A stretch of DNA of 64,000 nucleotides from CAVVGB01 sp963747715 (GTDB lineage Bacteria; Actinomycetota; Thermoleophilia; Gaiellales; Gaiellaceae): NCBI GenBank assembly GCA_963747715.1, contig CAVVGB010000009.1, forward strand, positions 550,711 to 614,710, read 5' to 3'. A program made the position numbers and the translations under genes. Below are positions 49,354-57,659 of this stretch, in pieces. Each line of letters opens with the position of its first letter. The stretch's first letter is position 1. The notes under the pieces are model-generated. The model worked only from the letters and a program-made list of their open reading frames with translations. It was not told the DNA's origin and searched no databases.

Positions 49354-49812
49354 ATGGTCGAGGAAGGCCAAGAAGCCCCCGACTTCGAGCTCACGAGCGA
49401 CGCGGGCGAAGAGGTGCGGCTGTCAGAGCTCCGCGGGCGTCCCGTCGTCCTCTACTTCTATCCCGAGGACGACACGTCGGGGTGCACGACGCAGGCCTGC
49501 GGCATCCGCGACGTGTACGGCGACTTTCGGCAGCGGGGCGCCGTCGTGCTCGGCGTCAGTCCCGACGACGAGGCCTCGCACGTTCGCTTCAAGGAGAAGT
49601 ACTCCCTCCCGTTCACCCTCCTCGCAGATCCCGACCACCAGGTTGCCGAGCGGTACGGCGTCTGGGTGGAGAAGACGACCTACGGCAGGAAGTCGATGGG
49701 CATCAAGCGCTCGACGTTCGTGATCGACGCGGACGGCCGCGTGGCCAAGGCGCTATACGGCGTCAAGCCCGAGGGCCACGCCGAGCGAGTGCTCGCGGCT
49801 CTTCCCGGCTAG
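49354..49812 (+). CDS. bcp: Peroxiredoxin, BCP/PrxQ type
   Basis: ATG at 49354 (MVEEGQEAPDFELTSDAG); a GTG 18 bp earlier is possible. The 152-residue protein has VVLYFYPEDDTSGCTTQACGIRD, with the peroxidatic Cys (GCTTQAC) and the resolving Cys five residues later, the atypical two-Cys PrxQ/BCP arrangement. GVSPDDEASHVRFKEKYSLPFTLLADPD and TFVIDADGRVAKALYGV complete the thioredoxin-fold. It reduces H2O2 and organic peroxides using thioredoxin. Confidence 0.92.
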   Translation: MVEEGQEAPDFELTSDAGEEVRLSELRGRPVVLYFYPEDDTSGCTTQACGIRDVYGDFRQRGAVVLGVSPDDEASHVRFKEKYSLPFTLLADPDHQVAERYGVWVEKTTYGRKSMGIKRSTFVIDADGRVAKALYGVKPEGHAERVLAALPG

Positions 49813-50778
49813 AGCGACCGCGCGGGCGACCAGCAGACGCCGACCGCCCTGCCAGGCGGCCGCCATGACGAGCACGGCGGCGCCGGCGACGATCAGGAGC
49901 GCCTGGGCGGCGACGGCGAAGGCGATCGCCTCCGACGTCCCGATCCCGCTCGCGATGAGGATGGCCGCGCCGGCGCCGGCCTGCGTCGCGGCCCCGGCCG
50001 GGGCGACCGGAAGCGCACCCGTCGCAGCCGCGGCACAGAGAAACGCGAGAGCGAGACCGAACGAGAGCGTGACGTGGAGCGCGGCGAGGAGGAGGAAGAG
50101 CGCGAAGGCGCGCGTCAGCCAGGAGGCGAGGACGAGCAGCCATGCCTTCCAGGCTTCGCGCGGACACGTCGTCCGCTCGCCGAGCCAGCGCGCGAGGCGG
50201 AAGCGGATGAGGCGCCCGCTCGCGACAAGCCGCGGCAGGATCGCGATGACGACGGCGGCGCCGAAGCCCGCGACTGCCACGACTCCCATCGCAATGCGAA
50301 CCCCGGCCGACATCTCGCCGCTCGCCGCGGCGCTCGAGGCGAGTGGCATGAGCGCGGCGGTGTCGATCAGGCCGAGCATGAAGAGGGAAAAGCACACGGT
50401 CCCGACGCCTGACTGCGGTCCGGCCCAGCGGCGCACGACCGCGACCCGGACGACGTCGTCGAACCTGCCGGGCAGCGCCGCCCCACTCACGCAGGCTGCC
50501 CCTCCGGCCGCCGCCAGTGCGACGGGCCCTGGGCGCTCAGCGGGGGCGAAGAGGCGCTCCCACCCGAAGGCCTTCAAGCCGTACGCGAGGACGAACAGCG
50601 CACCGGCTGCTGCGACGAGCTCGAGGTTGGCGTTCGCAAGGGGCCAGCCGGTCTCGGCGAAGTGCCGGGCGGCGAGAAGGGCGATTCCGGTCGCGAGGAG
50701 AGCGCAGGCCACGTTGAGGACAAGGCGTCCTCTAGGCGACCGGCACCCGCGCAGAGCTCTCTCCATGCAAGGATCCAT
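49753..50778 (-). CDS. LPG_synthase_TM (flippase-like) family membrane protein
   Basis: ATG start 50778 (an ATG at 50766 is possible), 341 residues with eight or so hydrophobic helices. Conserved pieces are RFDDVVRVAVVRRW (an Arg-rich loop seen in the lysylphosphatidylglycerol-synthetase membrane domain), FSLFMLGLIDTAALM and LPVAPAGAATQAGAGAAILIAS. These lone domains move polyprenyl- or lipid-linked sugars. It overlaps bcp by 60 bp tail to tail and is 36 bp downstream of the next membrane gene. Confidence 0.75.
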   Translation of the reverse strand: MDPCMERALRGCRSPRGRLVLNVACALLATGIALLAARHFAETGWPLANANLELVAAAGALFVLAYGLKAFGWERLFAPAERPGPVALAAAGGAACVSGAALPGRFDDVVRVAVVRRWAGPQSGVGTVCFSLFMLGLIDTAALMPLASSAAASGEMSAGVRIAMGVVAVAGFGAAVVIAILPRLVASGRLIRFRLARWLGERTTCPREAWKAWLLVLASWLTRAFALFLLLAALHVTLSFGLALAFLCAAAATGALPVAPAGAATQAGAGAAILIASGIGTSEAIAFAVAAQALLIVAGAAVLVMAAAWQGGRRLLVARAVALAGKSREHSLGVALGLDAV

Positions 50779-50814
50779 CGGCTGTTGGAGCGACGGCCTC
50801 GACCCGCAAACGGG

Positions 50815-52644
50815 TTACGGGCTGGGCAGCGAGTAGAGGCCGAAGCGGCCGTCATCGTAGACAGGCTCCAGGCCGGCCGTCGAAAGGTCCCCTCCGCGCC
50901 ACGCGCGATCGACCAGAAGCCAGCCGGCGCCTGAGGCCTCGAGCAGCCGGCGCCGCTCGCTCGTGCCGGCGGCCACGAGTCGGTCGACCTCGCGCAGGCG
51001 CTCGTACGGGCGGTCGTCGGGCGTTTGCGCCACGTGAGCGAGCGGTGCGGCCAGGATCGTGACGGGAGCGTACGCCGCGACCCGGTACGACGTGACGGGA
51101 TCCGAGACGACGAGCTGGCGGGGCTGGACGCGGCTCTCCAAGGCCGCCACGAGGCCGGCGGGAAGGGCATCGGGACGGTCGGTGCGCTCGAGATCGGCGA
51201 GGCGCAGCGCGACCGTGGGCACGACGACGGCGAGCACGACGGCAACGGCGGCAATCTCGTACCGAACCCAGCGCCGGACGAGTGTGGCCGCGACGAGCGC
51301 CGCGCCCGCGAGCGCGAAGGCGAGCGGGAGGAAATGGCGGATGCGGAGCGCCTGGGAGAGCGAGACGAGGTCGGCGAAGCGCGAGAAGAGGGCAGGCACG
51401 AGTGCGACGAGGAGGATGGGAATCGTGCCGCCCACGACGTAGGCCGCCCAGCGCTCTCGCCTGTCGAGGAGCGCGAGTGGCACGGCGACCAGCGCGGCGA
51501 CGACCGCGAGGCCTCCGGCCGCGAGAAAGCTCGGATCGATGCGGAAGCTGTCTCCCGAGACGTCGAGGCGATCGGCGTAGTAGAAGAGCTCCTGCGCACG
51601 CCGTCGTTCCCCGGGCGTGTACGACGCCGTGTCGTTCGCGATCGGCAGCAGCCAGAGCAGAAACGCCCCGGCCGCCACGCCGACCACGCCGATCGCCACC
51701 GCGATCCGAAACGGATCACGCGTGCTTCTCGCAGCGAGGGCGCGGGCTCCGAGAAAGCCGGCGAGCGGAACGAGCACGAAAAGGGCATACGTCGGGTGCA
51801 CGACGGCCAGCACGAGAGCCGCAGCGGCGACGGCGAGCAAGGTCCTGCGCTCCCCGGAAGCCACGAAGGAGAAGACGAGCGCCAGGAGCGCCGGAACGAG
51901 AAGCAGGATCGACGCGGCGACGGGTAGCGAGAGCAGCTTGAACGAGCTCACGTTCTCCCCGGCGAACTGGACGACGCCCACCTGTGCGATCGCCGTCGCC
52001 ACGCCGCCGACCCAGCTCCGGAACAGCGTTGCACCGGCTGCGTAGGCAAGGACGAGCGCCAGGGGTGTCAGAACGGCCGACAGGCCGAGGATGACGTCGG
52101 TGACGTCGACGCCCCCAAGCCGGGCGACGAGGGCCAGCACCGCGTGCCAGAGGGGAAGCGCGTAGCCCGGATGGATGCCGCCGTCTGGGAACTCGCTCAG
52201 GGCCCGGAGCGAATCGAGCTCCGGTAACTCGACGAGCTTGCGCGCGCGCGCCAGGTGGAAGAGCGCGTCGCCGCGGAGAGGGCCGGCAGTTAACCAGACC
52301 GCGATGCCGAACACGGCTCCCACGAGCGCGACTCCCGCCGGCGCGAAGAGATCTGAGCGGGCCGGCCGCTCTAAGGCGCTCCGGCCGGGGAGCAGCGCGA
52401 CGCCCACCGAGAAGGCCGCGACCAGGCCGAGGGTCAGGTTCGACGAAGCGCCGACGAGAAACGTGGCGACGAGCGCGGCGAACAGGATCGCGAGGCTCCA
52501 GGCAAGCGCGGCTGGAAGCGCCGCTGCGCCGGAGGGCGCGCCGACCCGAGTTACGACGAGCAGCCCGGGCAGCAGCAGGACGAGCGCCGCCGGGACGGCG
52601 AGCCGCAGCGCGAGGCCGAATCCTTCCGCAGGGAGCAGCCGCAC
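50815..52644 (-). CDS. Large polytopic membrane protein, possible GT-C glycosyltransferase
   Basis: GTG 52644; an extra in-frame hydrophobic helix upstream (AWIAAGLLLLGF) suggests that the true start is higher, about 52690. At least twelve helices fill residues 1-470, with extracytoplasmic loops containing DALFHLARARKLVELPELDSLRALSEFPDGGIHPGYA, a pattern found in actinobacterial GT-C-like proteins. The last 130 residues (VVSDPVTSYRVAAYAPVTILAAP and onward) form a soluble domain with WLLVDRAWRGG. Sugar or polyprenyl transfer to the outside is an inference. Confidence 0.65.
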   Translation of the reverse strand: MRLLPAEGFGLALRLAVPAALVLLLPGLLVVTRVGAPSGAAALPAALAWSLAILFAALVATFLVGASSNLTLGLVAAFSVGVALLPGRSALERPARSDLFAPAGVALVGAVFGIAVWLTAGPLRGDALFHLARARKLVELPELDSLRALSEFPDGGIHPGYALPLWHAVLALVARLGGVDVTDVILGLSAVLTPLALVLAYAAGATLFRSWVGGVATAIAQVGVVQFAGENVSSFKLLSLPVAASILLLVPALLALVFSFVASGERRTLLAVAAAALVLAVVHPTYALFVLVPLAGFLGARALAARSTRDPFRIAVAIGVVGVAAGAFLLWLLPIANDTASYTPGERRRAQELFYYADRLDVSGDSFRIDPSFLAAGGLAVVAALVAVPLALLDRRERWAAYVVGGTIPILLVALVPALFSRFADLVSLSQALRIRHFLPLAFALAGAALVAATLVRRWVRYEIAAVAVVLAVVVPTVALRLADLERTDRPDALPAGLVAALESRVQPRQLVVSDPVTSYRVAAYAPVTILAAPLAHVAQTPDDRPYERLREVDRLVAAGTSERRRLLEASGAGWLLVDRAWRGGDLSTAGLEPVYDDGRFGLYSLPSP

Positions 52645-52718
52645 GAAGCCGAGCAGAAGAAGCCCTGCGGCGATCCAGGCGAGCGAGCGGAGCCGCAGAG
52701 CGGCGCGACGAGCGGTCG

Positions 52719-53072
52719 TCAGTCCTCCGCCTCGGCTGTCGACCGCGGCGCAGGCACGTCCTCGAAGCGGACGTTGCCCGCAGGGACCATCCAGGTCATC
52801 ACCTCGACGGCGAGCCGGCCCGCCCGTACTGCCGGGTCCTCGCTGCTGAGCCGGCGCGCGGTCTCGGGGTCGCAGCTCATGATCGAGATGCCGCGCAAGT
52901 GGTCGTCGTCCTGGTCGACGAGCGGCCCGCCACCGATGAGGTAGCCGCGGTCGCGCAGGTCGGCTCGGAAGGCGAGATGGCGGTCCTGGAGCTCGGAGGC
53001 CTCCTCGTCCGTGAGCTCCGGCGCATTGGGCGGACGCACGAGCAGCACGAGTGTGTGCCGGTCGAACTTCAT
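52719..53072 (-). CDS. YciI-like protein
   Basis: ATG start 53072, 117 residues: MKFDRHTLVLLVRPP, ELQDRHLAFRADLRDRGYLIGGGPLVDQDDDHLRGISIMSC and DPAVRAGRLAVEVMTWMVPAGNV. This is the ferredoxin-like YCII domain (catalytic Asp/His pair in family members acting as dehalogenase or isomerase). The second half of the HxxD pair is kept (RHLAF). It is separated from the polytopic membrane gene by under 100 bp. The precise reaction is unknown. Confidence 0.8.
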   Translation of the reverse strand: MKFDRHTLVLLVRPPNAPELTDEEASELQDRHLAFRADLRDRGYLIGGGPLVDQDDDHLRGISIMSCDPETARRLSSEDPAVRAGRLAVEVMTWMVPAGNVRFEDVPAPRSTAEAED

Positions 53073-53158
53073 GCGCGAATTAGACCAGGCCCGGGGTCAG
53101 GTCTTGCGTTGCCACACAGCGCACCGAACCCGGCGTCGCGACGCTACGTTGTCGGGCC

Positions 53159-53977
53159 ATGACCACGGAAGTCCAGACTCGCCCGCTGGCGGACGGCAAC
53201 GCGATCCCCCTCCTCGGCCTCGGCGTCTGGCAGGTCCCGGAGGGGCTCGAGACCGAGAACTCAGTCCGCTGGGCGCTCGAGCTCGGCTACCGGCACATCG
53301 ACACCGCGCAGGCGTACGAGAACGAAGAGAGCGTCGGCCGCGCGATTCGCGCGAGCGGCGTTCCGCGGGAGGAGATCTTCATCAAGACGAAGTTCCATCC
53401 CCGTCGCAAGGACCCGGTCGCCCGCGCCGAGGAAAGCCTGCGGCGCCTCGGAGTCGACCAGGTCGACCTCTACGTCATTCACTGGCCGGGCGGCGGGCCG
53501 ACGTGGGCATGGCCTGGGATGGAACGCGCCCGCGAGCTCGGCTACGCGCGCTCGATCGGAGTATCGAACTTCAGCGTCAAGGACCTCGACGCGGTGCTCG
53601 AGGTCGCGGAGACGCCGCCCGTTCTCAACCAGGTGCAGTTCAGCGCGGTCAAGTTCAGGCGCAAGCTGCTGGACGCCTGCGAGGAGCGCAACATCGTCCT
53701 CGAGGCGTACAGCCCGCTCGGGACCGGCGAGTACCTCTCGAACCCTCGGATCGTGGAGGTTGCCGAGCGCGTGGGACGCACGCCCGCGCAGGTGCTCCTG
53801 CGCTGGTGCCTGGAGCGGAACGTGGTGGTCATCCCGAAGTCGACGCACCGCGAGAGGATCAAGGAGAACGCGGCCATCTTCGACTTCCAGCTCTCCGACG
53901 AGGACATGGCTGCACTCGACGCGCTGGACGAGACGAAGGGCACCGAGCGCGCACGAGAACGCCGGTGGTGGCGATGA
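53159..53977 (+). CDS. Aldo/keto reductase
   Basis: ATG 53159, 272 residues. The catalytic tetrad is visible: YRHIDTAQAYENEE (Asp, Tyr), EIFIKTKFHP (Lys) and LYVIHWPG (His). The NADPH site is RSIGVSNFS, LEAYSPLG and VVVIPKSTHRERIKENA. It reduces aldehydes or 2,5-diketo sugars. It is close to the 2,5-diketo-D-gluconate reductase type in length and motif spacing. Neighbouring tRNA-Leu starts 3 bp past its stop. Confidence 0.92.
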   Translation: MTTEVQTRPLADGNAIPLLGLGVWQVPEGLETENSVRWALELGYRHIDTAQAYENEESVGRAIRASGVPREEIFIKTKFHPRRKDPVARAEESLRRLGVDQVDLYVIHWPGGGPTWAWPGMERARELGYARSIGVSNFSVKDLDAVLEVAETPPVLNQVQFSAVKFRRKLLDACEERNIVLEAYSPLGTGEYLSNPRIVEVAERVGRTPAQVLLRWCLERNVVVIPKSTHRERIKENAAIFDFQLSDEDMAALDALDETKGTERARERRWWR

Positions 53978-53980
53978 CTA

Positions 53981-54064
53981 TGCGGATGAGAGGACTTGAA
54001 CCTCCACGGGCTTTCGCCCACACGGACCTGAACCGTGCGCGTCTACCAATTCCGCCACATCCGC
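53981..54064 (-). tRNA. tRNA-Leu (CAG)
   Basis: The minus strand has acceptor GCGGATG / CATCCGC, D-arm GTGGCGGAATTGGTAGACGC, anticodon loop TTCAGGT (CAG), a long variable arm (TGGGCGAAAGCCCGT) typical of tRNA-Leu, and the T-arm GAGGTTCAAGTCCTC. Discriminator A; CCA is not encoded. It is 3 bp from the aldo/keto reductase stop. Confidence 0.95.
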
Positions 54065-54099
54065 GCGGCGAGGCGATTGTACCGGGCGCCTAGAGGCGC

Positions 54100-54345
54100 C
54101 TAGCGGCGCTGATCGTCTCGCTCTTCGATGACCGGGAGGTCTTCGAGGTCGCGCTGGACGCTCGCCACGAAGTCCTCGTCGCGCTCGCCGCCGACGACCT
54201 TGAGGCGACGCTTGCGGCGCGAGCGCGCGCGACCCGCCCACGCCTCGCTCCCCAGGCGCGGCCCCAGCCGAGACCACTCCGCGCCGATCAAGACGAGGAC
54301 GGCGCAGACCAGGAGGCCGATGGCCAGCACGTCCACAACCCCCAT
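54100..54345 (-). CDS. Small single-pass membrane protein with basic tail
   Basis: ATG 54345, 81 residues: one membrane helix (VDVLAIGLLVCAVLVLIGAEW) followed by a basic, charged tail (AGRARSRRKRRLKVVGGERDEDF, then VQRDLEDLPVIEERDD). It is probably cytoplasmic-facing. No family is recognised. It lies between tRNA-Leu and the divergent zinc-ribbon gene; a promoter for both could lie in the 50-bp gap. Confidence 0.6.
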   Translation of the reverse strand: MGVVDVLAIGLLVCAVLVLIGAEWSRLGPRLGSEAWAGRARSRRKRRLKVVGGERDEDFVASVQRDLEDLPVIEERDDQRR

Positions 54346-54395
54346 TCTAGTGGTGAGGGTCTAAGGCCCCGCGCGACCCTGCCGATAAGGACGCC

Positions 54396-54566
54396 ATGCC
54401 GCGGGACATACCTCTTTCGCTCTTCCTCCTTCTCCTCTTGGCGTGGGTGACCGTCGCGCGGGCCGTGCTCGTCTTCGCGCAGAAGCTCCCGCCGACCTGC
54501 CGTTCATGCGGACGCCGCTTCCAGCGCCGCCATATGGGCGAGCCGGTCTGCCGCTGCGAGGCCTAG
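54396..54566 (+). CDS. Very small membrane protein with C-terminal zinc ribbon
   Basis: A 56-residue frame from the ATG at 54396 with an AAGGA ribosome site. A hydrophobic helix (LSLFLLLLLAWVTVARAVLVF) is followed by four Cys in CRSCGRRFQRRHMGEPVCRC, which could bind zinc. It ends at 54566, four bp from the stop of the convergent amidohydrolase. Short membrane zinc-ribbon proteins are common in bacteria; function unknown. Confidence 0.6.
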   Translation: MPRDIPLSLFLLLLLAWVTVARAVLVFAQKLPPTCRSCGRRFQRRHMGEPVCRCEA

Positions 54567-54569
54567 GCC

Positions 54570-55763
54570 CTAGCCGGTAAGAAGATCCGCGAGAGCGCGC
54601 GCGAGAACACGCGCGCCGAGCTCGCACTGCTCCGGCGCGGTGTACTCGTCGGGGTTGTGGCTGACCCCGCCGCGGCTCGGGACGAACAGCATCGCGGCCG
54701 GGACGTGGCGCCCGAGCACCATCGCGTCGTGTCCGGCGCCGCTGGGCATACGCATGTGGCTCGCCCCCTCCTCCGCCGCCGCGCGCTCGAGCACGTCCTG
54801 GAGCGCCGGGTCGAGAGGAACGGGGTCGAGCCTGTGCGTCTCCTCGAGCTCGAGCTTGAGCCCCTCCTCTTCCGCGATGCGCGCCAGCGTGTCGCGTACG
54901 AAGCGATCGACCCGCGCAAACCCATCGGGAGTCGGCGAACGCACGTCCACCGAAAAGTCGGCCACGTCGGGAATGACGTTGAAGCCGCCGGGTGAGACGG
55001 TGCACATGCCGACGTTGGCTGTCATGTCGCCCCGCTCCCGAGCTTCGTCGCGAAGGGCGAGCACGGCTCGCGCAGCGCCCGCCAGGGCATCGCGGCGCAG
55101 CCCCATCGGCGTCGTTCCGGCGTGATTCGCCTCGCCCAGAAAGCGCGCGCGAAACCCGAGCAGGCCCACGATCCCCGTGACGATCCCGACGTCGACGCCC
55201 GCGTGCTCGAGCACGGGGCCCTGCTCGATGTGCAGCTCGAGGTAGGCGCCGACACGGTCGACCGCACGGGCCTCCCCGAGGCGGTCGAAGTCGAAGCCCG
55301 CTTCGGCCATCGCATCGGCGACACCGCGGCGGCGCCAGTCCTCGGTGTCCACCTCGCCGACGAAAGCGCGGCTCCCGAGCATCCCGGTGCGAAAGCGCGC
55401 GCCCTCTTCGTCGTTGAAGGACACGAGCCAGAGCGGGCGGCGGGGCTCGAGGCCTTCGCGCTTCAGAACGCGCACGGCTTCGAGCGCGGCGAGCACTCCG
55501 AGCGCGCCGTCGAAACGGCCTCCTTGCGGGACTGTGTCGAGGTGCGAGCCGGCCAACACCGCGGGGCCCTCGCCTGCGTCCCAGCGGCCGATGACGTTGC
55601 CGGCCGCGTCCACCTCTTCGGCCAGGCCGAGCTCCTCGATCCGCCGGACGAACCACTCGTTCGCCCGCGCAAGCTCCGGCGTCCAGGCGAAGCGCGAGAT
55701 GCCGCCGTCCGCGCCGGCGCCGATCCGCGCGGCTTCCTCGAGATCAGCCGTCAGCGACGACAT
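54570..55763 (-). CDS. M20-type amidohydrolase (hydantoinase/carbamoylase family)
   Basis: ATG 55763, 397 residues. Metal motifs: AVLAGSHLDTVPQGGRFDGALGV (His, Asp), LVSFNDEEGARFRTGMLGS (catalytic Glu-Glu), YLELHIEQGPVLEHAG (His) and PSRGGVSHNPDEYT (C-terminal His). A dimerisation domain lies between residues 210 and 320. This is the family of N-carbamoyl-L-amino-acid hydrolase, beta-ureidopropionase and allantoate amidohydrolase, which remove a carbamoyl or ureido group. The exact substrate cannot be picked. It overlaps the DedA gene by 20 bp. Confidence 0.88.
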   Translation of the reverse strand: MSSLTADLEEAARIGAGADGGISRFAWTPELARANEWFVRRIEELGLAEEVDAAGNVIGRWDAGEGPAVLAGSHLDTVPQGGRFDGALGVLAALEAVRVLKREGLEPRRPLWLVSFNDEEGARFRTGMLGSRAFVGEVDTEDWRRRGVADAMAEAGFDFDRLGEARAVDRVGAYLELHIEQGPVLEHAGVDVGIVTGIVGLLGFRARFLGEANHAGTTPMGLRRDALAGAARAVLALRDEARERGDMTANVGMCTVSPGGFNVIPDVADFSVDVRSPTPDGFARVDRFVRDTLARIAEEEGLKLELEETHRLDPVPLDPALQDVLERAAAEEGASHMRMPSGAGHDAMVLGRHVPAAMLFVPSRGGVSHNPDEYTAPEQCELGARVLARALADLLTG

Positions 55764-56346
55764 AGCGCTTCCGTACCCAACGGTAGAGCTCGACCGCGCC
55801 GGTAACCGCGAGCGCGATCACGAACGCCACGAGGAAGCCCTTCAGCGGCTCCTCCTCGAACACTCGGCCCCCGAAGTACCCGAGAAGGGCGGCGTACGTC
55901 GCCCAGCACAAGCCGGCGGCGACGTCGAAGGCGATGAACCTGCGCCAAGGCATCCGCAGGAGGCCGGCGGCGAGGGTGATCACTGTGCGCCCGCCCGGGA
56001 TGAACCGCCCCACGATGATCAGGTACCCGCCTCGCTTGTCCACCTGTTCGCTCGCCCAGTTGATGCGCTCCTTCCTGCGCTCGGTCGCGAAGAAGCGGCG
56101 CACGATCCACGGCCCCGCCCGGCGGCCGATCCAGTACGAGATGTTGTCACCGACGATCGCGCCTCCCGCCGCGAACAGGATCACCGCGAAGATGTTGAGG
56201 TCGCCGGTTCCCGCGAGCACTCCGGCGAGGATGACCGACGTTTCGCTCGGAACCAGTGGAATGAGGACGTCGAGAGCGGAGACGCCGAAGAGGTACGGGT
56301 ACGTCCAGACGGAGTCGGAGACGTACTCCTTGAACGATTCGAACAC
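55744..56346 (-). CDS. DedA-family membrane protein
   Basis: ATG 56346, 200 residues. The DedA signature is present: LIPLVPSETSVILAGVLAG, DNISYWIGRRAGPWIVRRFF, RGGYLIIVGRFIPGGRTVITLAAGLLRMPWRRF and FDVAAGLCWATYAALLGYFGG, with the key acidic and Arg residues (E in PSET, R in FIPGGR). DedA proteins flip undecaprenyl phosphate or phospholipids using the proton motive force. In an operon-like run with the amidohydrolase and the cupin gene. Confidence 0.9.
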   Translation of the reverse strand: MFESFKEYVSDSVWTYPYLFGVSALDVLIPLVPSETSVILAGVLAGTGDLNIFAVILFAAGGAIVGDNISYWIGRRAGPWIVRRFFATERRKERINWASEQVDKRGGYLIIVGRFIPGGRTVITLAAGLLRMPWRRFIAFDVAAGLCWATYAALLGYFGGRVFEEEPLKGFLVAFVIALAVTGAVELYRWVRKRYVVADG

Positions 56347-56352
56347 CGAGGA

Positions 56353-56739
56353 TCAGTGCGAATGTTCTTCGGGAAGCCCGAAACGGCGCGCGGTGCCTTC
56401 CTCGGAGTCGAACTGGATGAGAACCGCCTCCTCGTCTCCCACGACCCACGCGTCGTGGCCCGGCTCGAGCACGACGACCTGCGGCGCGATGTATTCGAAC
56501 GTGCAGCCGTCGTGGTACTCCCCCTGGATGTGGCCGCGCGCGAGAAACCCGATGTGCGCGTGCATGCAGAGCTCCGTACGGGACACCGGCTTCATGTGCG
56601 TCGACCAGCGGAACCCCGGCGGGTAGACGGCGCGTTTGATGCGCCCGTTCGCCGCGCGGACGGTGTCGACCTGCGCGCCGCCGACGTTCCTGTGATCGGC
56701 TCCCTCGATCGGCTCGAGCAGCGGGTCCACGGGAGGCAA
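56353..56739 (-). CDS. Cupin-domain protein
   Basis: ATG or GTG start 56739, 128 residues: RAVYPPGFRWSTHMKPVSRTELCMHAHIGFLARGHIQG, DGCTFEYIAPQVVVLEPGHDAWVVGDEEAVLIQFD and an EEHSH end. The HxH plus E plus H pattern of a small cupin barrel is visible (HMK.., CMHAHIGF), giving a metal site. The end PEEHSH adds His. Function unknown; it may act on a small metabolite. It is just downstream of the GNAT gene. Confidence 0.75.
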   Translation of the reverse strand: MPPVDPLLEPIEGADHRNVGGAQVDTVRAANGRIKRAVYPPGFRWSTHMKPVSRTELCMHAHIGFLARGHIQGEYHDGCTFEYIAPQVVVLEPGHDAWVVGDEEAVLIQFDSEEGTARRFGLPEEHSH

Positions 56740-56741
56740 GC

Positions 56742-57659
56742 TTAATCGGGCCCGGCAGGGCCGCGCACATACAGCCCTCGAACGACCAGCGGCCGGTAGC
56801 CCAGCTGGTCGTTCAGGGCCAGCATGCCAGGGTTTTCACGGTCGTTGCTCGTGAGGACCGACATGACGCCGAGCTCGGCGGCCCAGCGCAGCGACGCGGC
56901 CTTGGCGAGCCGCGCAAGCCCGCGCCGGCGAAACTCGGGCAGCGTCGCGGTCATCTCGTTCGTGGCGCGCTTGTGCTCCCTGTCGACCTCGAGGAGCGCG
57001 ATCGACACGGGTCGCTCGCCATTCAGCACGACGAAGCTGCCGTCACGGTCGAGGCTGGGAGCCCCGAGCGTCTCGAGCTCCCATTCCTCGTAGGAGATGT
57101 TGTCCACCTCGAACACGTCCGGTGCGTCGGCCTCCCCGGCCATGTAGACGGCGAAGATCTCGCGCGCGCGATCGAGCGCGTCCCGCAGCGGCACGACCCG
57201 AAATCCCTCCGGCGCGTCGAGCCCAGGCAGATCCGTGCTCCGAGGATCGACGCTCGAGATTCGCTCCGTCCGCACCTCTCGAAATCCGCGCACCGCCAGG
57301 AAGCGCTTGCCTGGGTCAAACTCGGCCCAGCTCTGCACCTTGGCCGCCTCGATGGAAGCGAGGTGCTGGTCGGTCGCGTCGAAGAGAGCCGCTCCGACTC
57401 CGCGGCCGCGCTGCTCCCGCGCCACCGCGCCCCACACCTCGCCGACGCGCGCCTCGCTCACCTCCCAGCGGAGCTGCGCGAAGGCCCAGCCGACGATGGC
57501 CATGCCGTCGATCGCCACCCAGGTCGCTCGCCGCGCGCGCTCGGGCGATTGCTCCCAGTGGACGATGTCCGCCTCCGTGACGACCCATGGCGTCTCGAGC
57601 GCGCCCCTGAGGAGCTCGGCGACCGCCGCGGCGTCTTCCTCACGGAACGGTCTGATCAC
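56742..57659 (-). CDS. Tandem GNAT-domain acetyltransferase
   Basis: GTG 57659 gives MIRPFREEDAAAVAELLR as the start of the first GNAT domain, with VAREQRGRGVGAALFDATDQHL (acetyl-CoA motif, about residues 80-100); a second domain at 160-305 has EMTATLPEFRRRGLARLAKAASLRWA and TSNDRENPGMLALNDQLGYRP. 305 residues in all. Two-GNAT proteins in actinobacteria include mycothiol synthase and many of unknown substrate; this one lacks strong features of MshD. It overlaps the FAD oxidoreductase stop by 4 bp. Confidence 0.85.
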   Translation of the reverse strand: MIRPFREEDAAAVAELLRGALETPWVVTEADIVHWEQSPERARRATWVAIDGMAIVGWAFAQLRWEVSEARVGEVWGAVAREQRGRGVGAALFDATDQHLASIEAAKVQSWAEFDPGKRFLAVRGFREVRTERISSVDPRSTDLPGLDAPEGFRVVPLRDALDRAREIFAVYMAGEADAPDVFEVDNISYEEWELETLGAPSLDRDGSFVVLNGERPVSIALLEVDREHKRATNEMTATLPEFRRRGLARLAKAASLRWAAELGVMSVLTSNDRENPGMLALNDQLGYRPLVVRGLYVRGPAGPD